Below, in pieces: positions 11,404 to 22,631 of a stretch of DNA of 64,000 nucleotides. The DNA is taken from positions 496,001-560,000 of the forward strand of contig JAKOGH010000042.1 in assembly GCA_024811115.1 (NCBI GenBank), read 5' to 3'. Made by a program: the position numbers and the translations under genes. The DNA comes from Terana coerulea. Lineage: Eukaryota; Basidiomycota; Agaricomycetes; Polyporales; Phanerochaetaceae. The notes below the pieces were generated by a model. It was not told where the DNA came from. It saw only the letters and a program-made list of their open reading frames with translations, and ran no database searches. Numbering within the stretch: position 1 is the first letter of the stretch; every line of letters starts with the position of its first letter.

Positions 11404-12562
11404 CTACGACGTCTTGGAGAAAGTGCCTTCCCTCAAGTCCAACTGATGATAACTTCAGATGAGAAGCTGAAGCGCATCGCATGAAGCTCACCTTTGGAAA
11501 TTCTGCCCGCTCTTCGAGCATCGTCTCACCCCAGCAAAGGAGCTTCAAGAGGCCCACGAGCTTGGCATCTTTCCCTTGGCTGAGGCTCTCAAGAATGGCG
11601 GCGTTGACTTCTCCGGCAGTCTTCAAGCGCTGAGCAGGCGACAGTAGCTCCAAAATGGCCTGCGGCGCCGCAGGGGACGACTCGAACGCAAGAAGCGCCA
11701 TCGTCTTCTCGAGTTCGGCAAGGAACTCCGGACTCTCTTCACCGCGCGGAGCGAGTTCCTCTTGAGCAAACTCCAGGGCCTCACTGATCTTCCCCTGGCG
11801 GATATACTCGATGAGCTTCTGTTGCTGGAGACGGAAGTATAATGCTCGGTTGGTATCAAGTATCTACGGAGGATGGAAATACGTGAGCCTGTGTATCAAC
11901 AAGTGAGGAGCACCCGAGAATATGAATCATATTGAAGACTGAAGTTTTGGTGTGTCGAGTATCATCACCGACCCGGAAGGTCTTAGAGTGGTGCATGAAA
12001 AGTTTTAATCCTTTCATTCTCGGATGTGCGTAAATTAGAACGGTGGACGTTTGAGACTCACCTCAGGATTCAAGTCATTAACCCGAGTAATGGCCTCTCC
12101 AACGTCACCTCGCTGTAGGGCCTCTCGAATATTCATGCGACTTTCGATGCTCTCGAGGTCAGCCGCCGCAGGAAGGCCAGCTTCGCGACTAAACTCCTCG
12201 GCGGCGGATTTGAAACCTTCGATGACCAAGTAATCCATTACGAGGCGGTTCAAGTCACTGTCAACAACGATGTGTGAGCTCATTGATGCGATACTAAAGT
12301 ATGGCAACAGAGAAGGGATCAGGTAATACATGCAATACAAATTTCTCTCATCAAGGTGTTCAGAGAGATTCCCAATATGTTTTTTTTCATCCGGTCGCGG
12401 GGAAACAACTATGAAGAGGTACTCACGGTTTGGTAACGTTCACATCGTGTAATCGCCTCTCCCACTCCTCCTGACGAACGGTAATCTTCGGCGACGGCTT
12501 TCATCGTAAGGCAGTTAGAATATGTTTTCTGCAACAAGGGCGCAAGGGGATGTACTGACCAT
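11404..12562 (-). CDS. GID8: GID8/TWA1, GID/CTLH E3 ligase subunit (LisH-CTLH-CRA)
   Basis: Scaffold subunit of the GID/CTLH ubiquitin ligase, which degrades gluconeogenic enzymes among other targets. Exon 3 (12257-12062) carries the LisH motif (DLNRLVMDYLVIEGFKSAA) and the start of CTLH (INREALQRGD-like IREALQRGDVGEAITRVNDL). Exon 4 (11865-11492) holds the rest of CTLH and the CRA region (ALEFAQEELAPRGEE, RLKTAGEVNAAIL, LLKLLCWGETMLEE). A short last exon ends at 11404. The N-terminal exon 12497-12427 encodes VRQEEWERRLHDVNVTKP. The start is uncertain: the only ATG that fits is a three-base exon at 12562-12560 joined to an AAAG acceptor after a TTCTAAC branch site. Around 11814-11826 the conserved LQQQ-LIE stretch is split by a two-base surplus (or one-base loss), a local frame break. 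Confidence 0.8.
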
Positions 12563-12778
12563 AGAGACCTCGGTGGCGGAAGGGAGGTGAGCTTTATGGA
12601 AAAGATCGGCTTTAGGGCAGACACCGGCATCGCGAGCGCTGGAATTGAGCACATTAATATTTTGTAAGTGGGTTGGCTCAAATATTAATCGCGGAATAGT
12701 GCGATTCGTCACAATCGCATACGCTAGTTATACAGTATACTACCCAACAACACAAGACATAGACAAAGATACACGGTC

Positions 12779-12982
12779 TTAAAGAGAGTCTGTAGCACTG
12801 AAGAGTTCTCGCGGCGCACTGGTCATGCACATGACGGCAGTACAGAAGCGCTCGTGATCCTCGAAAAGACCAGGGGAGACCTTGCCACAGCTCTTGAAGT
12901 TGAAGGGAGCGTACATAGTAAGGCGTGACAGCATCGACCGCAAGGAGCATGGCGAGAACATACCGAGGTCGTGTGGCTGCAA
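12779..12982 (-). other. Unassigned coding-like segment between RRP15 and GID8
   Basis: An open minus-strand segment, roughly 60 codons, ending in a stop at 12779. Its codon use (TAC, TTC, AAC, AAG, GTC, TCC) resembles that of genuine exons here, and it reads as an ordinary globular C-terminus (MYAPFNFKSCGKVSPGLFED and following). There is no clear ATG at its 5' end, only a TTG, and it does not join in frame to RRP15, whose stop is at 13025. I do not recognise the family. It could be the last exon of an unannotated gene, a decayed copy, or chance. Confidence 0.3.
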
Positions 12983-13024
12983 CCGATAGGCCGCCTATGC
13001 TGGGGTACAGGGACAAACTGTCGC

Positions 13025-13832
13025 CTACGCTTTCGCTACTATCTCGCCCGACCGAATACTATTCAGGAAGTCATCCTCACCTACGAGAGCTATCATGCAC
13101 TTAGCATCGAGAAGCGCAGAGCAAAGGATAGCGAGCTTACTTTCCGTAGGACGACCTAGAAGATTATCTTTCTCCTTCTCCTTCTTTTTACTCTTCCCTT
13201 TGGCTAGTGATGGAGCAGGTAATGTAGGCTTCCCAGACCCCCGTTGAGCCTTAAGACCCTCGGTAGCAGCATTGGACGCAGCTTGTGACTGCTGAATGAT
13301 GTTGAACAACTTGATAACTGCAGAGGATTTAGCTGGCTTTTGTCCCGAGAGCGGGTGTGAACCGACCTCCTCGCTGAGCAACTTTCCTCAATGCTCGTTC
13401 ACCCTCCCCACCCCATCCGCCTATCACATCCTTTACACGACCTTTCTCCTCCTTCTCCTTCCTTTCTATTTGAAGAACCTTCTTCCCCTTTGCTTCCAGT
13501 TTCTCGTCATTCCGCTTTCGTGCCAGTGAAGGCTTCAACGAGAGCGGCTGAGTGGAGGGCGCATCCGTACTAAGAAGATGTTGGAGTGTAGCCGCAAAAC
13601 GAGTAGCGTCGGTTGCCCGGAGTTTGCGCTTCAGTGTCTTTTTTGATTTAGTCAGCTTGCCTTCAGCGATTTCGTCCTCGGTGTTAGGCTCTTCACCGCC
13701 AGACGAGCCGGAGGCGTCGCCATATTGACTCTCGTCTTCCACGCCACTCTCTTGTGTATCCTCTTTCTCCTCACTACCATGTCGGGACTCGTCGTCAGCA
13801 GCATCGCGTCTTTGTCGCTTGGCAGGAGGCAT
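13025..13832 (-). CDS. RRP15: Ribosomal RNA-processing protein RRP15
   Basis: Nucleolar factor needed for pre-60S ribosome assembly (27S pre-rRNA processing). Three exons (13832-13367, 13317-13141, 13080-13025) encode 232 residues. The first ~50 residues are acidic and Glu/Asp/Ser-rich with a basic KRQRR start, fitting nucleolar import. Conserved blocks are TLKRKLRATDATRFAATLQ, LLSTDAP, VKDVIGGWGGEGERALRKV and VIKLFNIIQQSQ, with DDFLNSIRSG close to the C-terminus. The second intron (GTAAGC donor, CTAAG branch site) cleanly restores DDFLNSIRSG, supporting it over read-through. The frame is intact. Its start faces that of the DIL/ankyrin gene across about 320 bases. Confidence 0.87.
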
Positions 13833-14150
13833 AGCTGGAAGACGGAGAGGTCGAGGAGAGGCTGACGGAAGAAGGAAAGGTAACAGATTGAAGCGCCCAT
13901 AAGCAACAGCTACATTTGACCGTGTCCGCTACGGTCGCCACCGCCTGTGGGGAAACAGATAGTGCTGCCTTCGCTTGCTTCAGGCACCAAGAGTCGTGCG
14001 TGGCCCGCATATGTTCTCGCTACTGCTCTCTAAACTTGTTGGTACAGGTTGATTGGCAACAGCTTCCCACTGAACGCTGTGTCTGTTGGTCCTCCTCCGG
14101 TAGTCTTACCACACCTCGTTGGATCGCAGCCTATTCTTCCTCTCCACCTC
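13833..14150. promoter_or_regulatory. Shared divergent promoter, RRP15 / DIL-ankyrin gene
   Basis: A 318-base gap separates the start codons of two head-to-head genes, so both core promoters and 5' leaders must lie in it. No TATA box was evident. The open frame upstream of 14151 has no family resemblance and is taken as leader. Confidence 0.5.
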
Positions 14151-17100
14151 ATGGCTTCCACCTCGGTAGCCAGAATAGACCTGACAGTGGAACCAGATCT
14201 TCAGCCACTGTATCCCACGCCGGCTCAGCTTGCTCATCTACTATCGCCCAGCGTCGGCCTCTCACCCTCGCAGAAGACAGAGCTCGCAAACCACTGTGTC
14301 ACACGCGCCTGTGTATTCGGGGACTTCTCCTTACTGTCGTACCTGCTCTCCGAACCGCATGCGCAACCATTTCTGGACCTTGGAAGACAGGACGAGGATG
14401 GGTTAGGCCTCATCAGCGTAACCATCCTTGGGTTTGGTTCCGAAAGCGAAAGAGACGTGGAACGAGAGGAATGCGTCAGACTTCTGATTGCTGAAGGTGC
14501 AGACGTAAATCTCCCAGACAACGGTACGGGTTTACACTGTTTATACATAGGGGTATCCTGACTTCTCATCGCAGCGGGCTGGATTTCGTTGCACCACGCT
14601 GCTATCTTGGCTCCGCCGACACTGGTGTCACATTTACTCACTCATGGATGCTCGTCGCTGGCAGTCACTCACCGTCAGCTAACCGCTGTTGATATCGTCA
14701 CTGCACATTCCCTCCTTCCTGGCCGAGAGGATGTTCGTCTACTTCTGGAGGAAGCTATGCGCGAGGCTGGCTGGACCGGCGGGCGGATGGAGGAGCGACG
14801 TAGGTCCGAGGAGAAACGAGCGCAGCTAGTAGCCAAGCGGAAGGTGCTGCAGAACGAGATCAGCAAAATCCTGGATGTTAGTCCATCTTGGTGGGGCGAC
14901 TCGGAGGCGGAAGCCATCAGCGACATTTCCGAGGACGAAGATGACGAGCATTTGGAGAGCCAAGAGATATATGTGAGAACATACAACCAGGTTTCGACAG
15001 CATTCTTACTGGATACGATCGGGTATAGACACCTCCCCAGATTATACATCAATGCTCGTCTTCGCGCCGCATTCACTGCCGGATATTTTTCAGACTCTTA
15101 TCACGGATTTCCCAACAACCTTGAAGAACTCTGAGCCTGCGAATTCGCTATACATGCTGGCGCGCTTTGCGTGTCTCAATTGTGACGACCAATGGTTGGA
15201 GGACCTCATAATTGGAGCGACGGATGCGATAGAAGACACATTCTTTGTAAGTTTGTAATTTCCCGGTATTGATCAGGACCTAACCATGGTGCAAGAATCG
15301 CGGAGATGATCTCAGCTGCCTTGTCTTCTGGTTATATAACATCACCATCTGGCTTCATTTGATGCGCTGCGACGAGGCATTGAAAGACACCTGTGAGATG
15401 TTAGGCTCATACACGCTCATTGAGGAAATCCTCAACTCCGTATTCGGTATGTGTAGATAGCCACTGCATGCGCGACGAACGCCTTACCACCTGCTCCAGT
15501 TTTCATCATACGCTATGCGGAGAGAAGGATAGACACTATGCTGGATAGTGCATTTTTGGATTACTCGCCTCTGTCAAGCGAATTCGATTCCGTGCAATTC
15601 GAATCGGAATGGTCAATATTACGGACGTTCCAATCAAATAAGAAGAAGGCCCCACCGCCAACCTTGAACGCCCCCGGCCCTACGTCGCCTGTTCTGAAAT
15701 CAAACTCTGGCACGCCGTCGACTTCTGCGGACCCAAGTCGACCTCCGTCACCTCCGAGCGCGGCACAAGCAAAATTCGCATCGCTCAGACAGACGTTCGG
15801 CCGAGGTCGACCACCATCTGGGACACTTGCGTCAAACACGGCCAACGACACCTCCTTAGCCCCCTCGCAGAAAGATGTTACTTCGTTCATGACCGCATTG
15901 CATACGTTGCTCACCTTGGCAGACATCAACCCCGCGTTGATCGTCCAGCTGTGGTCGCAAGTGATGTACTGGGCCGCTAGTAAGCTATCTCGCTCATACA
16001 CAGTCCTATTATTGTTTAGCTCCGTTATAGGTGAAATATTCAACCGCATCTTGACTCGAAAGAAGTATCTATGTCGGTGCGTAGACATGTGATCGGCTAG
16101 CGTGTTGGAAGACAGCGACGCTAATCCCTTGCCCTCACCATTAGGTCAAGGGCAGTGCAGATAAGCATGAATATCGGTGCCATCGAAGAGTGGATTGGTA
16201 ACATGGAGTTACCCCGCGGTGTCGGTGCCCACTTTGCCGCCGTGAAAGATTTGCTTAATTGGCTCCAAGTCAGTGTCACGTCGATAGTCCAAGTCATACA
16301 TACTCACCATCCTCAGTGTTCCTCATCTATCACGGAGTTTTCGAATCTTATTGCTACAATCCAGACCATGAGGCATATAAACCCTCTCCAGGTATTGAGT
16401 CGTGGGTAGTATCAAGCCGGCTCCCTAATACTTATGAACTTGTCTATCGCAGATGCGTCGTGCGGTCCGAGACTACAAGTATGAAGTTAACGAGGGTAGA
16501 ATGACGGAAGAGTGTACGCAATATCTCGCTCAGCTACAGAAAGACTGGGAACGGCATCGCGTGAAGATGGGTGTTGAAGCTCTTCGGAGAGAGGTGAGGC
16601 TGATGAAAGTATGTGAAACATTGCGATTAATTTGGCGGTACAGATGGGAGATCGAGAGCGAGAACGCGCGGAGAACGACTCTCCCCCATGAACGGGAATG
16701 CTTACTGGGATAGTGCACCTTCGTCGCCACACCCAGAAGACGAAGGTGTACAGCTGGGGATCGACATGTTGTTCGACCGTATGCAGGAGCAGTCTTCCTG
16801 GGAACCTGCTTCAGCCCCTGAAGCCCTCGGAGAGTTGATGGATTCGCGACATATGTTACCACTGGTCTTGCCCTCGGATCCGCGCATGCTCGGTGCGGCA
16901 CCAGCGAAGGGTCCGTCAACGCCTGGTAGACTGCGAAGCGATTCTGCTGCACTAGGCGCGGCCCGAAGCTCCAGCCGGGCGAGCTATCGGGGGCCTTGTC
17001 CTACCGATTGCAGAGCAGGAAACTACGGGAAGTAGAAATTCGTACTCTGCAATGGATCGACGGTGCGCCATCGACGGCACGTTGGTACCGTCCCCTGGAA

Positions 17101-17298
17101 GTTGATGATGAAGACGAGAAACCCCCACCGCCATATTCCCCTGATACCCTCGATCCAGACTCGGTAGACCTTAAATTGTCTATGAGCCTGACGCCATTGA
17201 CAAACTCGGTCCTCACTCGCAATCGAGGCAGGCAAAGCTCAGGAGTCACTCCTGTGGAAACTAATGCACATCGGCTTGGCCACACACATCCGCCGTAG
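14151..17298 (+). CDS. Dilute (DIL) domain protein with N-terminal ankyrin repeats
   Basis: The DIL domain is the cargo-binding fold of class V myosins; fungi also have stand-alone ankyrin-DIL proteins of unclear role. From the ATG at 14151 the first exons carry ankyrin repeats (ECVRLLIAEGADVNLPDN, then ISLHHAAILAPP and THGCSSLAVTHRQLTAVDI). A Glu-rich linker follows, then DIL blocks: LARFACLNCDDQWLEDLI, LVFWLYNITIWLHLM, EIFNRILTRKKYLCRS, NIGAIEEWIGN and HFAAVKDLLNWLQ. At least nine introns join in frame. Two single-base gaps break the C-terminal part: a C5 run at 16683-16687 before MNGNAYWDS and a G5 run at 16989-16993. After these, the tail (LREVEIRTLQWIDGAPS ... LTPLTNSVLTR) runs to 17298. 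If the second shift is real, the protein would instead stop near 17034. Confidence 0.75.
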
Positions 17299-17717
17299 TG
17301 GAGGTCACGCGCAGACTGAACGGTGTAGCACAGAAGAGTACCGTGGCTTTACATCTTTCCCTGGATCTCCTCGCGTGTTTTAGCTCGGTTTATGCAAGCT
17401 GCGTACAGGGTTCGCGTATTTCAGTTTGTTTTTATCACCATTCAACGATCAATTTCGGACTACTAGACATAGCAGACAGATGGCTCTTTGCACATGCTAA
17501 TTGCCACAACATTATCCTGTATACCTCTCCCGCAATCGCATCCTACACCATCGACACTACCCACTACCTGTACCATTCTCGTGCGGGCTTCTACATTTGC
17601 ATGATTCCCACGCTATGATGGTTAGCTCCGCCGTCGTAGCACGTCCTGTCTCAATCAGATAAGGCACTATTATCTATCCCACCTGACTGGCAGTGGTATG
17701 GGTAAAAACGTCTGGAT
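17299..17717. other. Intergenic, nothing recognised
   Basis: About 420 bases between two plus-strand genes. It contains AT-rich stretches compatible with a 3' end and a promoter, but no ORF, RNA gene or repeat that I can support. Confidence 0.5.
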
Positions 17718-19749
17718 ATGGCTTCATCCCTACAGTCTGCTTCCCTTAAAGCTCGAGTCAGTGCTGAATCCGACTCTCTCGCATCGGTATCTAACCTCTT
17801 CCTGCTCAGGTTGTCACGAGTCTCGCATTGGACCCAGCTCCAGTTCCTGGATGCGTAAATCAGTAATGTCGGCCCTTCACCAGAACACGGTAGCATCAGT
17901 GCGGGATCCTCCGCTGCTAGTGCTTCTCTGCCCGGAGGAGCAGGTTGGATGGTGTACGCAGGTTGAGTTGTGTCGGTGTTGCCTGCAATGAACCAATCTG
18001 ACAGATGTTGTTACGTACGCAGCTAGCGGAAGAAGGATATGAAGTCCTCCATGTGTTCTACGGTACAGGCAACCCGGATGAGTCAAGAATATCCAGCACC
18101 ATCAAGGAGGCCGTGGACGCTGCCCGGCGCGGCTGGGCCTTGATAACATTTGGGGTTGCCTGCAACATCTCGTCGTTCGTGACCGCAGGCGACAACATGC
18201 TCGTTGAGCAGCTTAAAGCCTGTATTCACTATTCTCCCGCTGTGGAAAGAGGCGATGCATTCCTCCTGCACTACGCAGACAAGACTTTAGTCCCGTAAGT
18301 ACTCACCACTCTATCATAAGAAAGTGGCTGAAGCCGCGTGTGATCGAAGAACGCTTGTCCATTTGTCTTCAAGCCAAGAAGCTCTTCATTCCTCTGTTGT
18401 GGAGCACAGCATGGATATAGGGTATTCGGTACCTGTGTCATCGTATCCTCCCATCGCTGTATATACCTATCCCCGAGTACCTGCGTCCCCTCCCTTCCCT
18501 TTCTTGATTGCTCCCCCTGTCCTTCAATTAAAACACGGCGAAGGTCCATCGCAAGTGGACCCATACCTTCGGTCGGCCTCAGGCCTTTCGTACACTCGCA
18601 CACTCGAGCTTCTGCGACGTCAACTGGGTCCTCATTTTGAACTGGAGAAGCTTTGGGAAAAGCACACGTACTACGTGAGACTAATCTACATATTTGGTTA
18701 AGAAGTTTCTGACGCTTATCTTCATGTAGGAATTCGAGGAAAGAGATGCTCTCAGTATGTGTGATGTTCATCGTCAAAGCGCTGATCACTTATAGACGTT
18801 TGGCACGCAGAAACCATGGCCACGATGGTGACCATAGCTCTCCAACTGGTTCGCCTACGAGCATTACTGATAATCGCGTGCTATGAAGGTCTCGACGCCC
18901 TACGTTAACCATGTACCCACTATGACGGGCGGCCTCGGTTACGAGGAATTGGCTCGTTTCTACAAGGTGCGCTTGCTGTTGCTCAAACAGTATTTGTATG
19001 ACAAACATCGAGCTCGGCAGTATCACTTCACTCAAAAAAACGTTCGTATCTGCAGGCTAAACCTCTAAATTTTGGCTGAGAGTATGCCTCATAGGTTACT
19101 CCCCCCGACACAGAGCTCATTACAATTTCGCGCACAGGTGTCGTCTGACCTTTGTCCGCGATTTCTGGAATGCTGATGTTCTTCTCGCATATACCAGTGG
19201 GCGCCGACCGTATCATTGACGAGATGATATTCAAGTGCACTCACACAACAGTAGGAGCTTACTCATGTTTTTCGAGAGGATAGAGTACTGAGCGTCCGCA
19301 GGAGATTGATTACTTCCTACCAGGTATCAAGCCAACTGGCAAACCCCTAGAGCTTGCACTTGTCGGTGTCGTTGCTTTTCGCGGAGACAAGTTGACCTTT
19401 GAGTATGTACTCTGCTATCTATTACTCAAGGCTTCTTACATGGAACGTTTTAGGCATATGTGAGGCACCCACCTTCAAAGGTTACTCGTACTAGAAGGCT
19501 GATTTGGCACTCAAGCTATTGGGATCAAGCATCGGCGCTGGTACAGGTGAGTGTCACGCTGAGACAAAATCGCACGGAGCTCCTGATTAAGATCACGTTC
19601 AGCTCGGTCTATTGAGCTCGAGCAATTTACCTATTGCTGGCATAGAAGTTGCCCGGAAGGTCGTAAATCCGTTTGGTTTGCCCAGCAACACATTGATGGA
19701 AAAGTGGAAGGAGAGCGAAGGACTCCCCATCACTTCTGATTTCAAATAG
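17718..19749 (+). CDS. Dienelactone-hydrolase-like plus SnoaL-like two-domain protein, 5' part damaged
   Basis: Fungal protein with an alpha/beta-hydrolase-like N-terminal half related to carboxymethylenebutenolidases and a SnoaL-like C-terminal half; the substrate is unknown. Clear N-half blocks are EEGYEVLHVFYGTGNPDESR, ITFGVACN, TLVHLSSSQEALHSS and RTLELLRRQLGPHFELEKL. The C-half shows TPYVNHVPTMTGG, GADRIIDEMIFKCTHTTEID, PTGKPLELALVGVVAF, YWDQASALVQLGLL and FGLPSNTLMEKW, ending at 19749. Many short introns are needed, including a six-base microexon at 19454-19459 that supplies the EHIYW joint. The first ~290 bases read as one frame from ATG 17718 but contain an in-frame TAA (about 17857), a TGA (about 17966) and a shift near 18003. 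The 5' end is therefore degraded, miscalled, or spliced in a way I could not find. Confidence 0.65.
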
Positions 19750-20028
19750 CGCCAATTTTATGTATGATTGTGCTTGTGTCTCCTTTCTGTACGGCAGCGG
19801 CGTAACTCGCTAGTACTGCTTGATGTGCAACCATTATCCCCCTTTCTGGTTACACCCTTTCCTTTTCGGAAAGGAAGATCAATCAACGGCAGTAACCGAT
19901 ATGGGCGCTTCGCCTCACAGCTTCACGTCAAGCGGCACAGCAGTGGCAGCACGCGCGCAGCTCGTCTACTTACCACCTCACCGACTTTCGTCTCTGGTCC
20001 ACTTTCCTTCTGACACTTTTGAACCAGC

Positions 20029-22166
20029 ATGGCTACGCTTGAAGAACCCAAAGACGAACCTTTTAACCATGAGGCCGTCACTCAAGGCCACAGGCGAGGC
20101 GAGTCCTCAACCACCCTACTGCAGAACGAATCGGACAACCAGAAAGCCGAGGATCATGGCCACTCCTACGGAGATGGATTCTATGACAACAACGGTGACG
20201 CGAAGCGGAGTCTCTACGATGACCCTGAGCATGCTCTGCCATACGATGCAGAGGCTCGAGGACAACAAAGAGGGTACCATAGTCTCGGTGCGTCCGTGCG
20301 TGCGCAGCAGGTCGAAGTTTCGGTGGCCGATTTTTTTTTCTTGACAGAGTATATGGATGATGACCCATATGATGAAACTCGAGCGAAGCCACTTCCAGAG
20401 AAGGCGGCACCCTTTGCAAGACTACTGGGCGGTCCAGAAAGGACACCAATGAGTCAGCGAATTGAGCGGAAGAAAAGAGGGATTGGCAAGCAACGCTATC
20501 CGTTTGCAGGTACATACTGTGCTGCTTATATACTTGTGAGTAAACTCACTTTACTTATTAGTGTGGACACTGGCTCTTGTGATGCTTGGCGTCTTCATAT
20601 ATGAACTAGTTCTCAACGCAAGGGCACAGGGCACGCCCATATCATTCAAAGTGAGCAAACCAAATGCGTTTGCTGTCAGTTCGATTGCTGAGTTCCGCGC
20701 CGCAAGCCTGTCGTCAACCCCATGCTGGGGCCCTCTCAGAGCGCGTTGATCAACGCCGGCGCACGCTACCCTCCATGCATGAAGGAGGTGGCCGGCCTAC
20801 CTCTTTCTACACCATTCGCTTGTACGTGTTCTGGAGAAGTTAACGCTGAACGGTCTTTTGATGGAAGGTCTAATTACCCACCGTAGGCTTAAACGACACA
20901 GCCAACCCACCTGATAGACTGTGTCCCCTGGAGGATGTTTGTGGATTTGGCGGGTTCCACAATCAAGAACCAGATCAGTGGTTTAGGTATGTTTCAGGGA
21001 ATGAACATCTGCAACCTAACCAACTCGTCTGTATAGGTTTATTACTCCGATTTTCCTTCACGCTGGCATCATTCACTTTCTTCTCAATATGCTGGCTCAA
21101 CTGACGGCATCCGCTGAGGTTTGTATTTCCGTATTCCCTCACCGTCACCGGGGGATTTGACATCCGAGTTAGGTCGAGAAAGAAATGGGAACAGTCGGAT
21201 TTTTGATTCTCTACTTTGCAGCCGGCATTTTTGGGGTGTGTCCACCTCGCAATCACCATTATGTATACTTATTAACTACTGTGTCAGTAACGTGCTCGGT
21301 GGGAACTTTGCACTGGTGGCTGCACCGTCCATCGGAGCCAGTGGAGCTATCTTCGGCACTGTTGCTGTGGGTATACCTTATTTACGTTGGCATAACCCAC
21401 TCAAAGAATAAATTCAGGTTGCGTGGGTTGACTTGATTGCGCATTGGAAATACCAATACCGCCCTGTCCGTAAGGCATGTGACTCTCCTCTTCCTTCTCT
21501 AGACGGACGTAGCTCATTGTTGATACTCTCTAGGCCATCTTCATGAGCATTGAACTTCTCATAGGCATTGCCATTGGCTATATACCATGTAAGTGACAGC
21601 CTCATGCTGAGCAAAAGCACAGTGTTAATCTCGGTGCGATCAATCCAGATGTCGATAACTTTGGTGCGTATCGCGGGTTTCCAGCAACATTTCATACGAA
21701 TGGCTCACATGGTGGGAACGTGAATAGCTCACATTGGAGGTTTCCTCATGGGTCTTCTCGTCGGAATGGTCCTCTACCCTATCATCAGCACGACCAGAAG
21801 GCATCACATCATAGTGTGGTCGCTCAGATTTGCAGCCATTCCCATTGCCGTCGTTCTATTTGTTGTACTCATCCGTAACTTCTACAAGAGCGACCCATAC
21901 GCAGGTACGTGTCAGCAACTTCAGTTTGGCAGCATCGAATACTTACAAGGGCCAACAGCTTGCTCGTGGTGCCGTTATTTGTCTTGTTTCCCCACTGCCT
22001 CCAACAACCATTGTCAAGGGTACGTACATTCAATTCGCATATAGTCACGCGACACTGACACTTGCTACTCTTCATAGGACCGGTGAGGGAGTCGTGTCTA
22101 ACCGCGAACTATACACTAACTGTTGCTCCAGGGTTTACTACTGCCTCCTCGGGTACAAGCATTTGA
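20029..22166 (+). CDS. Rhomboid intramembrane serine protease
   Basis: Polytopic membrane serine protease that cleaves transmembrane substrates. The catalytic Ser is in GASGAIFG and the catalytic His in AHIGGFLMG; HAGIIHFLLNM matches the conserved HxxxNM region of the second core helix. A hydrophilic N-terminal domain (~130 residues) precedes the first membrane segment (LALVMLGVFIYELVL). A cysteine-bearing loop (NDTANPPDRLCPLEDVCGFG) and C-terminal CSWCRYLSCFP complete the secretory-pathway type seen in fungi. About a dozen exons join in frame from 20029 to the TGA at 22164-22166. Two splice features are unusual: a GC-AG intron at 21475-21533 and a five-base microexon at 22078-22082. No frame break was needed. 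Confidence 0.88.
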
Positions 22167-22631
22167 TTTGTTAAGAAAGTCTTGCAGGACGAGGTTTGAG
22201 GGCTCGGATCGGACCTCGTAGTACGACGAATATGACGCATACATACCACGGACTTACACCATAACATCGGACTTACACGGACTTCCACTGCCACATCTCC
22301 AGTATCACACACTGACGCCATATACTATGTTGAAGCTTTGTGCTGCGCTGTTTCTTCCCCCTTATCACCTTTTGCAATTCAGTTTTAAGGGACTTAAGCT
22401 TAAAATACCGGCGGTATAATACGGAGGCGCCCATCAGTACGGTTGCCCTGAAGTCTAAAGATCTTCGGACATGTCACCAGCGCACGAGCTGAACTCTTCT
22501 TCCCTGCTCACCCTCTTCACCCACTACATCTCGCGGTTTGGTAGAGACGAGTAGCATACCGCATTGCAGCCTGCGGCACCTACGTGGCTACAGCTTGGAG
22601 CGACGCGGTACAAAGTGCTCACGCGAGGCTC
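22167..22631. other. Intergenic, CAS1 promoter region
   Basis: About 465 bases before the Cas1p-like gene. An AT-rich element around 22405-22425 (GGTATAATACGG) could act as a core promoter. No gene or repeat was recognised. Confidence 0.4.
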
